51,183 bases of DNA, taken from NCBI GenBank assembly GCA_023145835.1, contig JAGLDH010000095.1, positions 1 through 51,183 of the forward strand, in the 5' to 3' direction. This document shows positions 43,152-51,183 of this stretch, one piece after another (positions within the stretch are counted from its first letter, which is position 1; every line of letters starts with the position of its first letter). The stretch comes from Methylococcales bacterium (GTDB lineage Bacteria; Pseudomonadota; Gammaproteobacteria; Methylococcales; Methylomonadaceae). The position numbers were made by a program, and so were the translations under genes. The notes under the pieces are model-generated. The model ran no database searches and had not been told where the DNA came from. It worked only from the letters and a program-made list of their open reading frames with translations.

Positions 43152-43733
43152 TTAGTTAGTTAGGTTATTTGGGATATGCTCTTTACAAATTTTATTTATT
43201 TCAGCACTCAATATAATATATTCTGAAATATCACTGCCAGAGCAGTGATAGTAGTCACCTTCTGTACTGAAATAGAGGCAGGTATGACAAATACCAAATG
43301 TTTTTATTTTGTTGGCTTTTTGTAAAGAGCTGAGTGTTTTGTTTAAAAATTCAGTGAGTGCAGTAGAGCTTTCAGGCGTTGTTTTAATACTGGTTTGATT
43401 AAATAAATCAACAGGTTTACATTCCTCTAGTAAACGTTTGCCCGCGGGAAGTAATTTAAGATGAGTTATCCGGCGATCTTTTTCGTCTTGTTGTTTTTTT
43501 AAATAACCTTTTCGTTGTAAAACCTGAATAGATTGAGAAACAGTCCCTTTTGTTAGGTTTAGATATTCTGAAACAGAAATAAGTGTATTACTGAATGAGT
43601 TGCAGATGGATAAATACTCAAGCACTTGCCCGTGTACTGGTTGTAAACCAGCAGAAGCATATTTTTTTCTTTCATCTGCTCTCATGATAGTGCAGATACG
43701 GTCAAAAATTTGAAGTGTATTTGTTTCTTGCAT
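43152..43733 (-). CDS. MarR-family regulator with cysteine-rich C-terminal extension
   Basis: A 193-residue regulator. The winged helix spans about residues 35-105 (LISVSEYLNLTKGTVSQSIQ, then VLQRKGYLKKQQDEKDRRI). MarR proteins average about 145 residues; here residues 120-193 form an extra module with C149, C152, C164 and C183-K-E-H186. The spacing C-x2-C-x11-C-x18-C looks like a metal site (zinc or iron-sulfur), so the protein may sense metal or redox state. It heads the MarR-ubiK-yifB-rep row. The ligand and targets are unknown. Confidence 0.85.
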   Translation of the reverse strand: MQETNTLQIFDRICTIMRADERKKYASAGLQPVHGQVLEYLSICNSFSNTLISVSEYLNLTKGTVSQSIQVLQRKGYLKKQQDEKDRRITHLKLLPAGKRLLEECKPVDLFNQTSIKTTPESSTALTEFLNKTLSSLQKANKIKTFGICHTCLYFSTEGDYYHCSGSDISEYIILSAEINKICKEHIPNNLTN

Positions 43734-43834
43734 GCAGAGTAGTTTAGCATACGTAGAAGAATGATGAGACTTGATATAAAAGCCTCTTCTTTTGATTTTT
43801 TTTTACCGACAAGCTTACAAATAAAGAGAGAGGC

Positions 43835-43871
43835 TTTGCTGAAATAGTCCTATTGAAACTATTTCAGCAAA
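43835..43871. terminator. Strong hairpin between the ComEA-like and MarR genes
   Basis: TTTGCTGAAATAGT (43835-43848) and ACTATTTCAGCAAA (43858-43871) make a perfect 14-bp stem with a 9-nt loop. It lies 44 bp past the ComEA-like stop on the minus strand and is probably its terminator, although the T-run after the stem is poor (CTCTCTCTTTATTT). Confidence 0.6.
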
Positions 43872-43914
43872 AATTACAGACTAAAAATAAAATTATTTTA
43901 TTAAAACTATAGCA

Positions 43915-44394
43915 TTATTTTTTTTTCGATTTTTTGGTAGTACTTTTCTTGGTTTTTTTAGCTTTACTTTTTTTACTTTTTTTGGTTTTTTTAGCTTTGG
44001 GTTTCTTGTCTGTACTTTTCTTAGCTTTCTTATCTTTCTTTGTAGCTTCTTTCGTTGATTTTGCTTTCTTTGTTTTCTTTTCTACATCTTTTTTGGTATT
44101 TTTTGATTTGGTCGTTTTGGCAGCACTTGTTTTTCTCGATTTAGAGCCAGAAAGACCCGTGTCAGAAGCAATGTTTTTTATAATTTGATCTCCAATTCCT
44201 TTTACATTTCTTAAGTCATCAAGTGATTTAAAAGGTCCATTTTTAGAACGATATTTTACAATTGCTTCTGCTCTTTTTATACCAATTCCTTTTAATGATT
44301 CTGAAAGTGTTTTAGCATCAGCCTTATTGATATTAACGGGGGTTGCAAGTACATTAAAAGAGAATAGAGCTAAGAAAATTAATAATTTTTTCAT
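43915..44394 (-). CDS. ComEA-like helix-hairpin-helix protein with lysine-rich histone-like tail
   Basis: A 159-residue exported protein with a signal peptide (residues 1-17, ending NVLA). A ComEA-type domain (about 19-82) has two helix-hairpin-helix motifs, SLKGIGIKRAEAIVKYR and NVKGIGDQIIKNI, which bind DNA non-specifically. Usual ComEA proteins of this kind end here, at about 90-100 residues. This one adds 76 residues (84-159), 38 of them lysine, with Ala, Ser and Thr, like histone H1 tails. The tail should add strong electrostatic DNA binding in the periplasm. It is divergent from polA. Confidence 0.85.
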   Translation of the reverse strand: MKKLLIFLALFSFNVLATPVNINKADAKTLSESLKGIGIKRAEAIVKYRSKNGPFKSLDDLRNVKGIGDQIIKNIASDTGLSGSKSRKTSAAKTTKSKNTKKDVEKKTKKAKSTKEATKKDKKAKKSTDKKPKAKKTKKSKKSKAKKTKKSTTKKSKKK

Positions 44395-44642
44395 TCTAGT
44401 GTTTCCTAAATTGTTAGAATTATGATCGTAAAAAATAGTATGGATGCTGAGGCATTAGATTAAGAGCTATTACCCTACTATAACCAATGTGTTAGAGGCT
44501 ATAATTATTTAGAGAGTAGTGATAATCTCATGAATTACAAGTTTATTTATATATCTTTCTTTAAATCAAGTGTTTAATACACCAAATAACAATCTTCTTG
44601 TTAAGATTTTTCAATCATTTGTAATGAGTAATATAAACAATT

Positions 44643-47375
44643 ATGCCCAATAAATCACAAAAACACTTAGTTTTAGTCGATGGCTCATCCTTTTTATTTC
44701 GTGCTTATCATGCTGTTCCGCCATTAACTAATTCTGCAGGGGAGCCAACGAATGCTATTTATGGTGTGGCAAATATGTTGCGTAGATTATTTGATGATCA
44801 TAAAACTGATTACTTTACAGTCGTTTTTGATGCACCTGGTAAAACATTTCGGCATGAGATGTACGATGAATACAAAGCTAATCGCCCCCCTATGCCAGAT
44901 GACTTAAGGGTTCAAATTGAGCCATTGCATAATCTGATTCGGACGATGGGTATACCTTTGATAATGGAATCAGGTGTTGAGGCTGATGATGTGTTGGGAG
45001 CGTTAGCTCAAGATGCTGTAAAAGAAGGGTTTGATGTTGTTATTTCTACGGGCGATAAGGATATGGCTCAGTTAGTAACAAAACAAATTACTTTAGAAAA
45101 TACCATGTCAAATACAACAATGGATATTGATGGAGTAATGGAAAAATTTGGTGTTGAACCAAATCAAATTATTGATTATCTAGCGTTAATGGGCGATACA
45201 GTAGATAACATTCCAGGGGTTCCAAAAGTTGGCCCTAAAACAGCCGCAAAATGGCTGGGAATTTATAAAACGTTAGATAATCTGATAGAAAATGCTGATC
45301 AAATTAAAGGTAAAGTGGGAGAAAATTTACGAGCAAGCTTGGATCAGTTGCCTTTATCCAGAGAATTAACAACGATTAAGTGTAATCTTGGTTTACCTTA
45401 TGTGATTGAGGATCTTAAGTGTCAAGAGCAGGATAAGGCGGAGCTTAAACACCAACTAGAGTATTTGGGCTTTTCAGCATGGCTACGAATATTAAATGTG
45501 CCTAGCCAAAGTACAAGTTATGATAATAATAACGACGTTGTTGTAGAAGAAACGCCAGTTGATATAGAAAAAGAATACGAAACAATTCTGACACAAGAAC
45601 AGTTTGATGGATGGCTTAAGCAGTTGAAGCAGGCAAAGCTTTTTGCATTTGATACGGAAACAACAAGCCTTAACTACACACAAGCAGAAATTGTAGGTGT
45701 CTCTTTTGCAATAGAAGAAGGAAAGGCGGCCTATGTACCTTTAGCTCATGATTATGTCGATGCTCCATTACAGTTAAATAGAGAAAAAATATTAAATGAT
45801 CTTAAGCCCTTATTAGAAGATAAAGACTTACCGAAATTGGGACAGAATTTAAAATATGATGCAAATGTTTTAGCCAATTATGATATTGAATTACAAGGTA
45901 TTCAGCATGATACGATGCTGGAATCATATGTATTAAATAGTACTGCGACAAAACACAATATGGATGATCTGGCTAAAGTCTATTTAGGGCTGGAAACGAT
46001 TCATTATGAAGATATTGCGGGTAAAGGTGTTAAACAAATCCTTTTTTCACAAGTTCCTTTAGAACAGGCGAGCCCTTATGCTGCAGAAGATGCGGATATT
46101 ACTTTAAGATTGCACCAAGTGCTTTCTGCAAAGTTAAAAACGTATGATGCACTGGAAAAGTTGTATCGAGAAATAGAAATGCCACTGGTTCCCGTCCTGT
46201 CACGTATCGAGCTAAATGGCGTGTTAATAGATACTGATATGTTGGCACAACAAAGTTTAGAATTGGCAAACCATATTACCGCTTTAGAACAGCATGCTCA
46301 TGATTTGGCAGGAAAAGTCTTTAATTTAGGCTCTCCAAAACAAATTCAGGAAATCTTTTATGAAGAGCAAAAGTTACCGGTATTGAAAAAAACACCAAAG
46401 GGGCAGCCATCAACAGCAGAATCAGTTTTGCAAGAGCTAGCACTTGAATATCCATTACCTAAGGTGATTCTTGAATTTAGAGGGATGAGTAAATTAAAAT
46501 CAACCTATACCGATAAATTACCGTTACAAGTTGATCCTAAAACAGATCGAGTTCATACCTCTTATCATCAAGCAGTAGCAGCAACGGGTAGGCTGTCTTC
46601 ATCCGAACCAAATTTACAAAATATTCCTATTCGCAGTGCTGAAGGTCGAAAAATTAGACAAGCCTTTATTGTGCCAAAAGGGATTAAGATGATTGCAGCA
46701 GATTATTCGCAGATTGAGCTGCGGATTATGGCTCATTTATCTTCTGATGAGGGGTTGCTAACTGCATTTTCTAACGGTATAGATATTCACAGTGCCACGG
46801 CTGCCGAAGTGTTTGGAGTGGCTGTCGATAATGTGACAACTGATTTGAGGCGATCCGCAAAAGCGATTAATTTTGGTTTGATTTATGGTATGTCTGCTTT
46901 TGGGCTTGGTCAACAATTGGGTATTACTCGCTCTCGAGCACAAGAGTATATAGATTTATATTTCTCTCGATATCCGAGCGTTAAAAACTATATGGATACT
47001 ATTCGTATACAAGCTAAAGAACAAGGGTATGTGGAAACATTATTTGGACGTAGGCTTTATTTACCAGAAATTAACGCACGTAATGCGGCTCGAAGACAAT
47101 ATGCAGAGCGAACCGCGATTAATGCACCGATGCAAGGAACTGCAGCAGACATTATAAAAATAGCTATGATCAATACAGATAAATGGCTGCGAGAAACTAA
47201 ATCAGAAAATAAAATGATTATGCAGGTTCATGATGAATTGGTGTTTGAAGTGGGTGAAGAGCAGGTAGAAAGTTTCTCCAGCTCTATCAGAGACATTATG
47301 TGTTCAGCAGCGCAATTGGATGTGCCATTAATTGTAGATATTGGTGTGGGTAATAATTGGGATGAGGCTCATTAG
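44643..47375 (+). CDS. polA: DNA polymerase I
   Basis: A 910-residue three-domain enzyme for gap filling and RNA primer removal. The N-terminal 5' nuclease domain (VLVDGSSFLFRAYHAVPPLT and VISTGDKDMAQLV) spans about residues 1-290. The 3'-5' exonuclease domain (about 310-500) keeps its acidic residues in FAFDTETTSLNYTQAEIVGV, so proofreading is likely intact. The polymerase domain shows motif A AADYSQIELRIMAHLS (about residue 686), motif B RRSAKAINFGLIYGMSAFGL and motif C MQVHDELVFEV (about residue 862). Length is close to the E. coli enzyme. The AEC transporter follows after 14 bp. Confidence 0.96.
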   Translation: MPNKSQKHLVLVDGSSFLFRAYHAVPPLTNSAGEPTNAIYGVANMLRRLFDDHKTDYFTVVFDAPGKTFRHEMYDEYKANRPPMPDDLRVQIEPLHNLIRTMGIPLIMESGVEADDVLGALAQDAVKEGFDVVISTGDKDMAQLVTKQITLENTMSNTTMDIDGVMEKFGVEPNQIIDYLALMGDTVDNIPGVPKVGPKTAAKWLGIYKTLDNLIENADQIKGKVGENLRASLDQLPLSRELTTIKCNLGLPYVIEDLKCQEQDKAELKHQLEYLGFSAWLRILNVPSQSTSYDNNNDVVVEETPVDIEKEYETILTQEQFDGWLKQLKQAKLFAFDTETTSLNYTQAEIVGVSFAIEEGKAAYVPLAHDYVDAPLQLNREKILNDLKPLLEDKDLPKLGQNLKYDANVLANYDIELQGIQHDTMLESYVLNSTATKHNMDDLAKVYLGLETIHYEDIAGKGVKQILFSQVPLEQASPYAAEDADITLRLHQVLSAKLKTYDALEKLYREIEMPLVPVLSRIELNGVLIDTDMLAQQSLELANHITALEQHAHDLAGKVFNLGSPKQIQEIFYEEQKLPVLKKTPKGQPSTAESVLQELALEYPLPKVILEFRGMSKLKSTYTDKLPLQVDPKTDRVHTSYHQAVAATGRLSSSEPNLQNIPIRSAEGRKIRQAFIVPKGIKMIAADYSQIELRIMAHLSSDEGLLTAFSNGIDIHSATAAEVFGVAVDNVTTDLRRSAKAINFGLIYGMSAFGLGQQLGITRSRAQEYIDLYFSRYPSVKNYMDTIRIQAKEQGYVETLFGRRLYLPEINARNAARRQYAERTAINAPMQGTAADIIKIAMINTDKWLRETKSENKMIMQVHDELVFEVGEEQVESFSSSIRDIMCSAAQLDVPLIVDIGVGNNWDEAH

Positions 47376-47389
47376 CCATAGGAAATTAA

Positions 47390-48265
47390 ATGTTCGAGGT
47401 TTTAAATATTGTTGTCCCTGTCTTTTTTATTGCCTTTGCAGGCTTTCTTTATGGGAAAGGGGCAACAATGGGTATTGCTGAGGTCAACCGAATTAATCTG
47501 GATTTATTTGTCCCTGCCTTACTGATTTTTGTGTTATCCGAGAAGTTGAGTGCGGCAAAAGGTGCATGGGAGATATTGCTGGCAGGTGTGTTAATTGTTT
47601 TTGGCTCTGGTCTAATCGCTTGGCTAGTCAGTTGGTGGTTAAAAATACAATTTAAAACACTTGGTCCGCCATTGATGTTTAACAACGCGGGAAATATGGG
47701 TTTTCCATTAGCTGTTTTCGCATTTGGTGAGGCTATTTTGCCTTATGCGGTTGTCCTTTTTCTGGTTCAATCAATTAGCATGTTTACCTTTGGTTTTGCC
47801 ATTTATGAACGTCGTTTTTCACTCAGAAGTCTAGCTAGCAATCCAATTATTATTGGTATGATAATTGGATTGCTTTTGTATGGCTTTGATCTACATATAC
47901 CTAAATTGATTTTTCCGGGCATGCAGTTATTAAGTCAAGTTTCCATCCCTTTAACATTAGTCACACTAGGAGTAAAACTAGCCGATGCAAATTGGAGGCA
48001 CTGGAAAGAAGGCTTGCTCGGTGCCATATTGCGCCCACTCAGTGGCTTACCTTTTGCCTTTTTAGCAATTTATTTGATACCTATGGCAGAACACTTGAAA
48101 CCATTGGTGATATTGTTTTCGGTCTTACCCCCTGCGATATTAAATGCGGCACTGGCTGAGCGATATAAGCAAGAACCAGAAAAAGTAGCATCAATGGTGA
48201 TGGTAGGAAATTTATTAACAGTTTTGTATTTGCCCATAGTGTTTTATTTTTTGTTAAAGATTTAA
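47390..48265 (+). CDS. AEC-family transporter
   Basis: A 291-residue inner-membrane protein with about eight to ten helices and the auxin-efflux-carrier fold. Early features are FLYGKGATMGIAEVNRINLD and LDLFVPALLIFVLSEKL. The broken-helix motif appears in FNNAGNMGFPLAVFAFGEAI, with Asn and Gly at the usual crossover site. The family exports or imports carboxylates and other small anions in bacteria; the substrate is unknown. It probably shares the polA transcript, being 14 bp downstream. A REP-like palindrome follows its stop. Confidence 0.85.
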   Translation: MFEVLNIVVPVFFIAFAGFLYGKGATMGIAEVNRINLDLFVPALLIFVLSEKLSAAKGAWEILLAGVLIVFGSGLIAWLVSWWLKIQFKTLGPPLMFNNAGNMGFPLAVFAFGEAILPYAVVLFLVQSISMFTFGFAIYERRFSLRSLASNPIIIGMIIGLLLYGFDLHIPKLIFPGMQLLSQVSIPLTLVTLGVKLADANWRHWKEGLLGAILRPLSGLPFAFLAIYLIPMAEHLKPLVILFSVLPPAILNAALAERYKQEPEKVASMVMVGNLLTVLYLPIVFYFLLKI

Positions 48266-48285
48266 AAAGCTGATCGCCAAAATAT

Positions 48286-48344
48286 TTGGAGCAGAGGCTT
48301 TAGCTTCTTTTACATCGCTACAGCGAGGTTAAACCTTGCTCCAA
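48286..48344. repeat. REP-like palindrome between convergent genes
   Basis: TTGGAGCAGAGGCTTTAGC (from 48286) and the reverse complement of GAGGTTAAACCTTGCTCCAA (48325-48344) form imperfect arms; a short inner hairpin, TCGCT and AGCGA, lies around 48316-48327. The form G-x-AG-x-x-GAGG-TTTA-x-C is typical of repetitive extragenic palindromes and is shared with 49077-49139. Its place between two convergent genes fits a terminator role. Confidence 0.6.
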
Positions 48345-48371
48345 TAACTTAAACGAAGATAAGTTGAGTTA

Positions 48372-49040
48372 TTAATCCATAAAATATCGGGTAAAAGTAC
48401 TCACCTCAAGTCGTGGCGTCCGGTAACTATTAACAATAGCCTCCTTATCCTCATACCCCAACGCCATACCACACACTAGTAAAGAATCATCAGGATAATC
48501 TAGAGCAGCTTTAATAATATGCGGATAATGTGAAAGGGATGCTAGTGGACAACTTGCTAATCCCTGCTCAACCGCACTTAACATGACAGACTGCAGAAAC
48601 ATCCCATAATCCATAAAAGAGCCTGTTTGCATTGCGCTCTCCATAAAAAATAGCAACATCACCGGCGCATCAAAAGCACGGTAATTAGCTGCCCACTGAT
48701 CTAACTGACGTTGCTTATCTTCACGCGTAATCCCTAAAGCAGAATAAAGTTGCAAGCCACAGGCTTTACGGCGTGATTTATACGGTTCTATCCATTTTTC
48801 TGGGTAATAGGGATAATCCGCCTTGCCTTTATCGCCAGAACGAAAGGTGGTTTCTATTTGTTCTTGTAGTGTTTTCTTTTTAACCCCCGTTACAACAGCA
48901 ACTTGCCAGGGTTGTGTATTAACACCTGATGGCGCATGGCTGGCAGCTTCAAGAATTGCATTGATTTTGTTTTTCTCGACTGCTTTGTTTAAAAAGGCAC
49001 GGACTGATTTTCGTTGTTTTAGGGCTTCTGTTACATTCAT
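48372..49040 (-). CDS. Nitroreductase-family flavoprotein
   Basis: A 222-residue FMN enzyme. The N-terminal motif ALKQRKSVRAFLNKAVEKN and ASHAPSGVNTQPWQV are the FMN phosphate- and ring-binding regions. FMDYGMFLQSVMLSAVEQGLASCPLASLSHYP and LLVCGMALGYEDKEAIVNSYRTPR match the common nitroreductase C-terminal half. It could reduce nitroaromatics or quinones with NAD(P)H. It is clearly distinct from BluB at 5716, lacking the RRD and GLMQPW signatures. It is convergent with the AEC gene. Confidence 0.9.
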   Translation of the reverse strand: MNVTEALKQRKSVRAFLNKAVEKNKINAILEAASHAPSGVNTQPWQVAVVTGVKKKTLQEQIETTFRSGDKGKADYPYYPEKWIEPYKSRRKACGLQLYSALGITREDKQRQLDQWAANYRAFDAPVMLLFFMESAMQTGSFMDYGMFLQSVMLSAVEQGLASCPLASLSHYPHIIKAALDYPDDSLLVCGMALGYEDKEAIVNSYRTPRLEVSTFTRYFMD

Positions 49041-49076
49041 TGGTTTTTGTATATTAGTAAAAAGTTAATTTTTTTG

Positions 49077-49139
49077 CAGGAGGGGTTTTTAGCCGCGACC
49101 GGATCAAAAAAAATTGCGGATAAAAACCTCTTCTACAAC
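49077..49139. repeat. REP-like palindrome upstream of the nitroreductase gene
   Basis: GCAGGAGGGGTTTTTAGCCG (from 49077) and the reverse complement of GCGGATAAAAACCTCTTCTA (49116-49135) form long, slightly imperfect arms. It resembles the REP units known from Pseudomonas and Xanthomonas (GTAGGAG-GGCTT-AGCC-GCGA type) and the palindrome at 48286. Confidence 0.65.
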
Positions 49140-49213
49140 TATTATTAAATTTTAACCTAACCTTAATTATTTGAATAACCTGAATTCAACCCATCAACCC
49201 ATCAACCTCAGCC

Positions 49214-49910
49214 CTCATCTGGTCAACAGCCGATTTATTACGCGGTGACTACAAACAATCAGACTAAAGCAAAGTCATTCTACCTTTTACCTTGCTCAGA
49301 AGATTAGAATACGCACTAAAGCTCACCAGAGATACTGTATTAACAGGAAATGAAGCCAGAAAGGTTAGGTATCCCGATGGAAAAGCTCTTGGTGCAAAAA
49401 TCAAGGCAAAGCAAAGCTTTTACAACTCCTCTAAATATACCCTAACTAAGCTAATGGCAGGTGCTAATAACATCCGCAAGAACCTTGAATCTTACATTAA
49501 TAACTTGAGCCCTAATACCAGAGATATTTTTGAAAAGTATGAATTTACCACCTAGATAGACAAACTTAATGAAGCTAATTTACTGTATTTAATTATAGAA
49601 AAATTTGCCTATGTCGATTTACATCCCAACAAAATTTTTAATCACGATATGGGTTTGGTGTTTGAAGAATTAATCCGCAAATTTGCAGTAGCTTCAAACG
49701 AAACCGCAAGGGAACATTTTATCCCACACGATATTGCCCACTTAACCACATCTTTGCTGTTTCTGCCGATGATGAAGTACTGCAAAATCAGGTGTGGTTC
49801 GCAGTTTATACGACCCCACCGTAGGCATGGGCAGCTTTTTAACCAGTGGCTCAGAATATGTGCATAAGCTAAACCCAGCAGCCACGCTGGTCACTTTATT
49901 GAGCTGGTAG
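49214..49910 (+). pseudogene. Type I restriction-modification methyltransferase subunit remnant (hsdM)
   Basis: Translation shows LIWSTADLLRGDYKQSD, an in-frame TAA (49265-49267), then SKVILPFTLLRRLEYALKL. QSFYNSSKYTLTKLM and NIRKNLESYINNLSPNTRDI follow, then a TAG (49553-49555), and in the same frame [20 protein letters not shown] and [20 protein letters not shown]. After a frameshift near 49785 comes [20 protein letters not shown]. This is the order of HsdM: the N-terminal helical domain, the FEELIRKF segment, and the DP-x-x-G-x-G motif I that binds S-adenosylmethionine. Two stops and at least one shift, plus loss of the C-terminal half, make it non-functional. Confidence 0.88.
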
Positions 49911-50042
49911 CAAAAAGAAAATTAAAGAGCGTGGGCAATAATGAGTTGCAGGAAGGATATCCTAATAAATGCCCCTAGAAATGACCCAAAAGAGAAACAG
50001 TTTTAGCCTATTTTCAATTCAAGGCTCAGTGAGTCTCGAATG

Positions 50043-50447
50043 TTAGGTTTTAATGAAATCTGATACAGAAATTGAAATAGAAGAAAACTCCCGTAAAACT
50101 TTTTTGTCTTGTGTAAGCAGTGAAATATTAAGGTGCTGGGCTAAAGCAACAAACTCACAGTCATAAGATGAACAATTACTTTTAGCAACTAAGGATAGAA
50201 TTTGAGCGGGTGAAACATCAAACTCATTATTAGCCATAGTAGACTCTGCTGTTTCTTGGAACTGTAAAGCTTGTTCAAAAGTAATCATTTCTTTCCTAAG
50301 ATAAAGAGCTAAAACATTACGAAATTCACTTTTCCACAATGTTGGAGCAACCCACTCAGAATCTAATTTATAAAGTTGATCAACTGAATCTGAGTATGGA
50401 GTCGGTAACAAAAGGTAAGAAATAATGTTTGTATCGGCAACAATCAT
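50043..50447 (-). CDS. VapC-like PIN-domain toxin
   Basis: A 134-residue PIN-domain protein, probably a metal-dependent RNase of a type II toxin-antitoxin pair. The acidic active-site residues are all in place: D5 (VADTNIISYLL), E41 (KSEFRNVLA), D96 (SSYDCEFVALA) and D114 (LLTQDKKVL). Length is normal, and the gene shows no damage although both flanks are decayed restriction genes. Its ATG overlaps the stop of the small antitoxin frame (ATGA), the usual coupling of such pairs. Confidence 0.88.
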   Translation of the reverse strand: MIVADTNIISYLLLPTPYSDSVDQLYKLDSEWVAPTLWKSEFRNVLALYLRKEMITFEQALQFQETAESTMANNEFDVSPAQILSLVAKSNCSSYDCEFVALAQHLNISLLTQDKKVLREFSSISISVSDFIKT

Positions 50448-50563
50448 GCTCTGTCTTCATTAATAGCTTGTTCAATATCTTGAGTGGTAATAATATTTGG
50501 TTTAATTTGAGAACGAAGAGCTTGAATATTTGCCAGTCTATTCGAAATAGTACAATACTTCAT
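50444..50563 (-). CDS. Putative short antitoxin of the VapC-like toxin
   Basis: A frame of 39 codons from ATG 50563 ending in TGA at 50444-50446, overlapping the toxin start by 4 bp. The peptide begins MKYCTISNRLANIQALRSQI and continues with KPNIITTQDIEQAINEDRA. The C-terminal acidic helix (DIEQAINEDRA) is typical of the toxin-binding end of antitoxins. The product is shorter than most VapB-type antitoxins (about 70-90), and there is no good Shine-Dalgarno sequence. The N-terminal DNA-binding part may have been lost when the restriction locus was rearranged, or this may be a naturally short type. Confidence 0.6.
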   Translation of the reverse strand: MKYCTISNRLANIQALRSQIKPNIITTQDIEQAINEDRA

Positions 50564-50570
50564 TTCTAAT

Positions 50571-51183
50571 CATTGGGTTGAAGGTAAAGCCTGTGGCGAT
50601 GATAAAGAATTGGCCTTATACCCAAGAGATCTCATTAACTATATTCAATCAACTCAGCCCCAAGCTTATGAAAAGATGCAGAAGCGTGAGGGAGCTAAAA
50701 CCGATGCGGTATTATGCAGTCATGTCACTATTTAATTCTGTGATTGTGATTACCGATAGAAGGGTGTTGGATAATCAGTTACAAGAAACTATTGCTAGTT
50801 TTGAGCATAAAGACGGCGTGGTGGTGGCGATTAGTCGAGCTGGTTCAAATGAGTCTAAATCCAAGCAATTGGCAGATGCATTGGAGCGCGGTGCAAAAAT
50901 TATTATTACTATTCAGACTTTTTCTTTTGTCTTGGAAGCCACTCAAACGCTGAAAATTATGGAAACGGAGCGACAGCGAAGTGATGATTTTTAGTCCGCG
51001 GTAGGTGACAGGGAACAAGCAGAAGCCAAGTTAAAATAGCACGCGAGGGAAGCTAAAGTTTTTTCCCAAAAAGCCGTCTAGTCAGTGAGATAGATTTTAA
51101 CGTAGCGGCTTTTGTGCGGAGTTGAAACCGGACGAATCGTGGCACTCTATTAAGTCGCCTGAGTGGAATGAGTCTTTGGACAT
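50571..51183 (+). pseudogene. Type I restriction endonuclease subunit remnant (hsdR), runs off the window
   Basis: From about 50571 one frame reads DDKELALYPRDLINYIQSTQ and PQAYEKMQKREGAKT, a conserved HsdR segment before the helicase domain. The frame closes at a TAA near 50733. In another frame MSLFNSVIVITDRRVLDNQL, then GAKIIITIQTFSFVLEA, gives the helicase part downstream of the Walker A motif, which is itself missing, so there is a deletion as well as a frameshift. A TAG follows at about 50992 and several more stops lie to the right. It belongs with the hsdM remnant upstream. Confidence 0.8.

Noticed and set aside
43934-44188. Plus-strand hydrophobic frame opposite the lysine-rich tail
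   Set aside because: Antisense of lysine codons gives Phe and Leu runs; no independent support.
1-51183. tRNA, rRNA and CRISPR searches by eye
   Set aside because: No T-arm-like GGTTC-A-A-TCC context with a matching acceptor stem, no rRNA stretches and no regularly spaced direct repeats were found.

Overview
The window is AT-rich (about two thirds A+T by eye, not computed). Its gene set (DjlA, DsbA, UbiK, Rep, YifB/ComM, a CysB-type LysR protein, PolA, an RND pump) points to a gammaproteobacterium. A PEP-CTERM protein, B12 nucleotide-loop genes and a copper-type RiPP locus would suit an environmental, possibly methylotrophic lineage, but that placement is inference. No rRNA, tRNA or CRISPR array was found.

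Layout. 1-1750: a PEP-CTERM secreted protein, then gene-poor DNA with an IS4-type transposase remnant and a 182-bp inverted-repeat element. 1752-6354: a membrane protein, UspA, cobU, cobT, a TM2 protein, cobS and bluB, which together build the lower ligand and nucleotide loop of cobalamin. 6385-9871: djlA converging on dsbA, then a CysB-type regulator divergent from a TauE/SafE exporter. 10184-15170: metG, an Hcp homologue, an RnfB-type ferredoxin and a secreted protein, probably one operon. 15496-18875: a SulP transporter, a Gfo/Idh oxidoreductase and an NlpE-like protein. 19507-26710: a VOC/GST/WYL operon, an AraC-GyrI regulator and an RND adaptor plus pump. 26907-32041: a putative metalloprotease facing a minus-strand block of lipoprotein, XpaC, TelA, SPFH and zinc-ribbon genes. 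32329-38290: an L-serine dehydratase pseudogene, folA, a rhodanese-EF-hand protein, gloA, an ASCH-like protein and a RiPP locus (DUF2063 partner, DUF692/MNIO enzyme and an unusual precursor). 38442-44394: nth, rep, yifB, ubiK, a MarR protein with a Cys tail and a ComEA-like protein with a lysine tail. 44643-49040: polA, an AEC transporter and a nitroreductase. 49214-51183: wrecked type I restriction-modification genes with an apparently intact VapC toxin and small antitoxin between them.

Two results stand out. The Hcp homologue keeps the four N-terminal cysteines of the [4Fe-4S] cluster but has replaced all four cysteines that bind the hybrid cluster (S319, T411, D439, S464), while keeping H251, E275 and E499. 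It is paired with an RnfB-type ferredoxin rather than Hcr. The RiPP precursor joins three classical EGKCG motifs to a Met-rich half with five further S/T-Cys-Gly sites; all ten cysteines are followed by glycine, which suggests an unusually large copper-binding product.

The intergenic DNA carries a family of four palindromic elements (67-158 bp) flanked by TA. They look like non-autonomous mobile elements; one supplies part of a stop codon and another separates the RiPP precursor from its enzymes. Several other foldback repeats and three groups of decayed genes point to ongoing genome erosion.
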